NCBI GenBank assembly: GCA_046262995.1
Contig: JBHELQ010000127.1
Location: 1 to 20,457 of the forward strand
Direction: 5' to 3'
Length of the DNA stretch: 20,457 nt
Source: JBHELQ01 sp046262995
GTDB lineage: Bacteria > Actinomycetota > Thermoleophilia > Solirubrobacterales > Thermoleophilaceae
The number at the start of each line of letters is the position of its first letter. Within the stretch, counting starts at the first letter, position 1. Below, piece by piece: positions 19,262 through 20,457 of the stretch. The notes under the pieces are model-generated. The model was not told the origin of the DNA. It ran no database searches and was given only the letters and a program-made list of their open reading frames with translations. Made by a program: the position numbers and the translations under genes.

Positions 19262-20457
19262 GTGAGCAGGCCCGAACATCGGCTGCCGGACAGCGACCGC
19301 CCCTGGGTGATGCGCACCTACGCGGGCCATTCGACCGCGCGGGAGTCGAACGAGCTGTACCTCAAGAACATCGCCAAGGGCCAGACCGGCCTGTCGGTGG
19401 CGTTCGACCTGCCGACCCAGACCGGGTACGACCCGGACCACGAGCTCTCCCGCGGCGAGGTCGGGAAGGTGGGCGTCTCGATCGCCCACAAGGGCGACAT
19501 GCACACGCTGATGGACGGCATCCCGCTCGACGAGGGCAACACGTCGATGACGATCAACGCCACGGCGGCGTGGCTGCTCGCCCTCTACATGGCGACCGCC
19601 GAGGAGAACGGCGTCGACACGACGCGGCTCCAGGGCACGACCCAGAACGACATCATCAAGGAGTTCCTCTCGCGGGGTACCTATGCCTTCCCGCCCGAGC
19701 CCTCGATGCGGCTGATCGCGGACATGATCGCCTTCACGGTCGACGAGGTGCCGAAGTGGAACCCGATCAACATCTGCAGCTATCACCTGCAGGAGGCCGG
19801 GGCGACGCCGGTGCAGGAGATCGCCTACACGCTGAGCACGGCGCAGGCGGTGCTCGACCGCGTGCGCGAGCGGGTCGACGACGAGGACGCCTTCCCGCGC
19901 GTCTTCGGGCGCATCTCGTTCTTCGTCAACGCGGGCATCCGCTTCGTCGAGGAGCACGCGAAGCTGCGCGCGATGTCGCAGCTGTGGGAGGAGCTCGGCC
20001 GCGAGCGCTACGGCGTCGAGGACCCGAAGCTGCTCCGCTTCAGGTACGGCGTACAGGTCAACTCCCTCGGTCTCACGGAGGCGCAGCCGGAGAACAACGT
20101 GATCCGCATCGTGCTCGAGGCGCTCGCCGTGACCCTCGGCCGCGACGCGCGCGCCCGCTCGATCCAGCTCCCGGCGTGGAACGAGGCCCTCGGCCTGCCG
20201 CGCCCCTGGGACCAGCAGTGGTCGTTGCGGATCCAGCAGATCCTCGCCTTCGAGACAGACCTGCTCGAGTACCCCGACATCTTCGAGGGCTCGCACGTCA
20301 TGGACGGCCTGGTCGACGAGCTGGTGGAGGGCGCCCGGGCCGAGATGGCCATCGTGGAGGAGCACGGCGGCGCCGTGGAGGCCGTGAGCTACATGAAGAC
20401 GCAGCTCGTCGAGTCGCATCGCGCTCGGGTGCGGAAGATCGAGGACGGCGAGCTGAA
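19262..20457 (+). CDS. ecm: (2R)-Ethylmalonyl-CoA mutase, B12-dependent (cut by window end)
   Basis: 398 codons are visible from GTG 19262 and the frame runs off the window. RPWVMRTYAGHSTARESNEL, KGQTGLSVAFDLPTQTGYDP and EGNTSMTINATAAWLLALYM belong to the acyl-CoA mutase TIM-barrel family. The version PTQTGYD, NTSMTINATA, WNPINICSYHLQEAGATPVQ and AWNEALGLPRPWDQQWSLRI is that of ethylmalonyl-CoA mutase (MeaA-like), not methylmalonyl-CoA mutase, which has ATHRGYD, VSMTMNGAV and ISGYHMQEAGA. The B12-binding domain would follow beyond the window. It converts ethylmalonyl-CoA to methylsuccinyl-CoA, downstream of Ccr and an epimerase. Translation probably starts on a leaderless mRNA (TACAAT 7 nt upstream). 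Confidence 0.93.
   Translation, partial: MSRPEHRLPDSDRPWVMRTYAGHSTARESNELYLKNIAKGQTGLSVAFDLPTQTGYDPDHELSRGEVGKVGVSIAHKGDMHTLMDGIPLDEGNTSMTINATAAWLLALYMATAEENGVDTTRLQGTTQNDIIKEFLSRGTYAFPPEPSMRLIADMIAFTVDEVPKWNPINICSYHLQEAGATPVQEIAYTLSTAQAVLDRVRERVDDEDAFPRVFGRISFFVNAGIRFVEEHAKLRAMSQLWEELGRERYGVEDPKLLRFRYGVQVNSLGLTEAQPENNVIRIVLEALAVTLGRDARARSIQLPAWNEALGLPRPWDQQWSLRIQQILAFETDLLEYPDIFEGSHVMDGLVDELVEGARAEMAIVEEHGGAVEAVSYMKTQLVESHRARVRKIEDGEL

Noticed and set aside
19262..20457. Methylmalonyl-CoA mutase (MutB)
   Set aside because: The diagnostic segments PTQTGYD, NTSMTINATA and NICSYHLQEAGA follow ethylmalonyl-CoA mutase rather than MutB wording.
1..20457. CRISPR array, tRNA/rRNA genes, insertion sequences, prophage or attachment sites
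   Set aside because: I found no regularly spaced repeats, no tRNA-like cloverleaf, no transposase or integrase motifs and no long terminal repeats.

Overview
The window is high-GC, very densely packed bacterial chromosome. I read 23 protein genes, two of them cut by the window ends, with no RNA genes, insertion sequences or CRISPR. The longest gap between genes is about 107 bp. The gene content points to an actinobacterium: a fused CofG-CofH F420 synthase, a mycobacterial-type MntR with MntH, an Rv0502-like acyltransferase, ClpS, and many GTG starts lacking a Shine-Dalgarno sequence. I would guess class Thermoleophilia (Solirubrobacterales or relatives), but that placement is inference from gene types and style, not a search result.

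Layout. At 1-1533 (minus) a secreted PQQ-type beta-propeller protein is followed by the start of an MlaE/YrbE lipid-transporter permease. At 1641-2246 (plus) a short GntR-family repressor diverges from them across a palindrome-rich promoter. At 2248-3303 a small cupin and a divergent TetR regulator share an 18-bp perfect palindrome. At 3300-6276 (minus) lie an aquaporin and the F420 synthase FbiC. At 6374-7324 is an orphan ThiY-like lipoprotein. At 7321-8005 (minus) is an unknown two-gene unit with a receiver-like protein. At 8035-8691 is an atypical cation-diffusion-facilitator-like protein. At 8688-10702 (minus) is the manganese operon mntR-mntH, with a palindrome in its promoter. At 10793-13205 (plus) are YgfZ, an acyltransferase and a small lipoprotein. 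At 13206-14522 (minus) is a coiled-coil protein with a PD-(D/E)XK nuclease-like core.

The last part carries a metabolic module. Crotonyl-CoA carboxylase/reductase (14599-15855), a two-nucleotide-spaced small protein (15858-16199), and ethylmalonyl-CoA mutase (19262 to the window end) are the two signature enzymes of the ethylmalonyl-CoA pathway plus an unknown partner. A secreted alpha/beta hydrolase and a translationally coupled metallo-hydrolase/ClpS pair lie between them.

Two genome-style features stand out. Four convergent gene pairs end on one shared CTAG, so both strands use the same four bases as their TAG stops, and a fifth pair ends on CTAGCTAG. TAG is the stop in 15 of 21 visible gene ends. 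Four genes have a TAnnnT box 6-7 nt before a GTG start and no Shine-Dalgarno sequence, as expected of leaderless mRNAs. I saw no clear new defence or mobile system. The best candidates for unexplored biology are the nuclease-like coiled-coil protein, the receiver-like pair at 7321-8005, and the Ccr-linked small protein.
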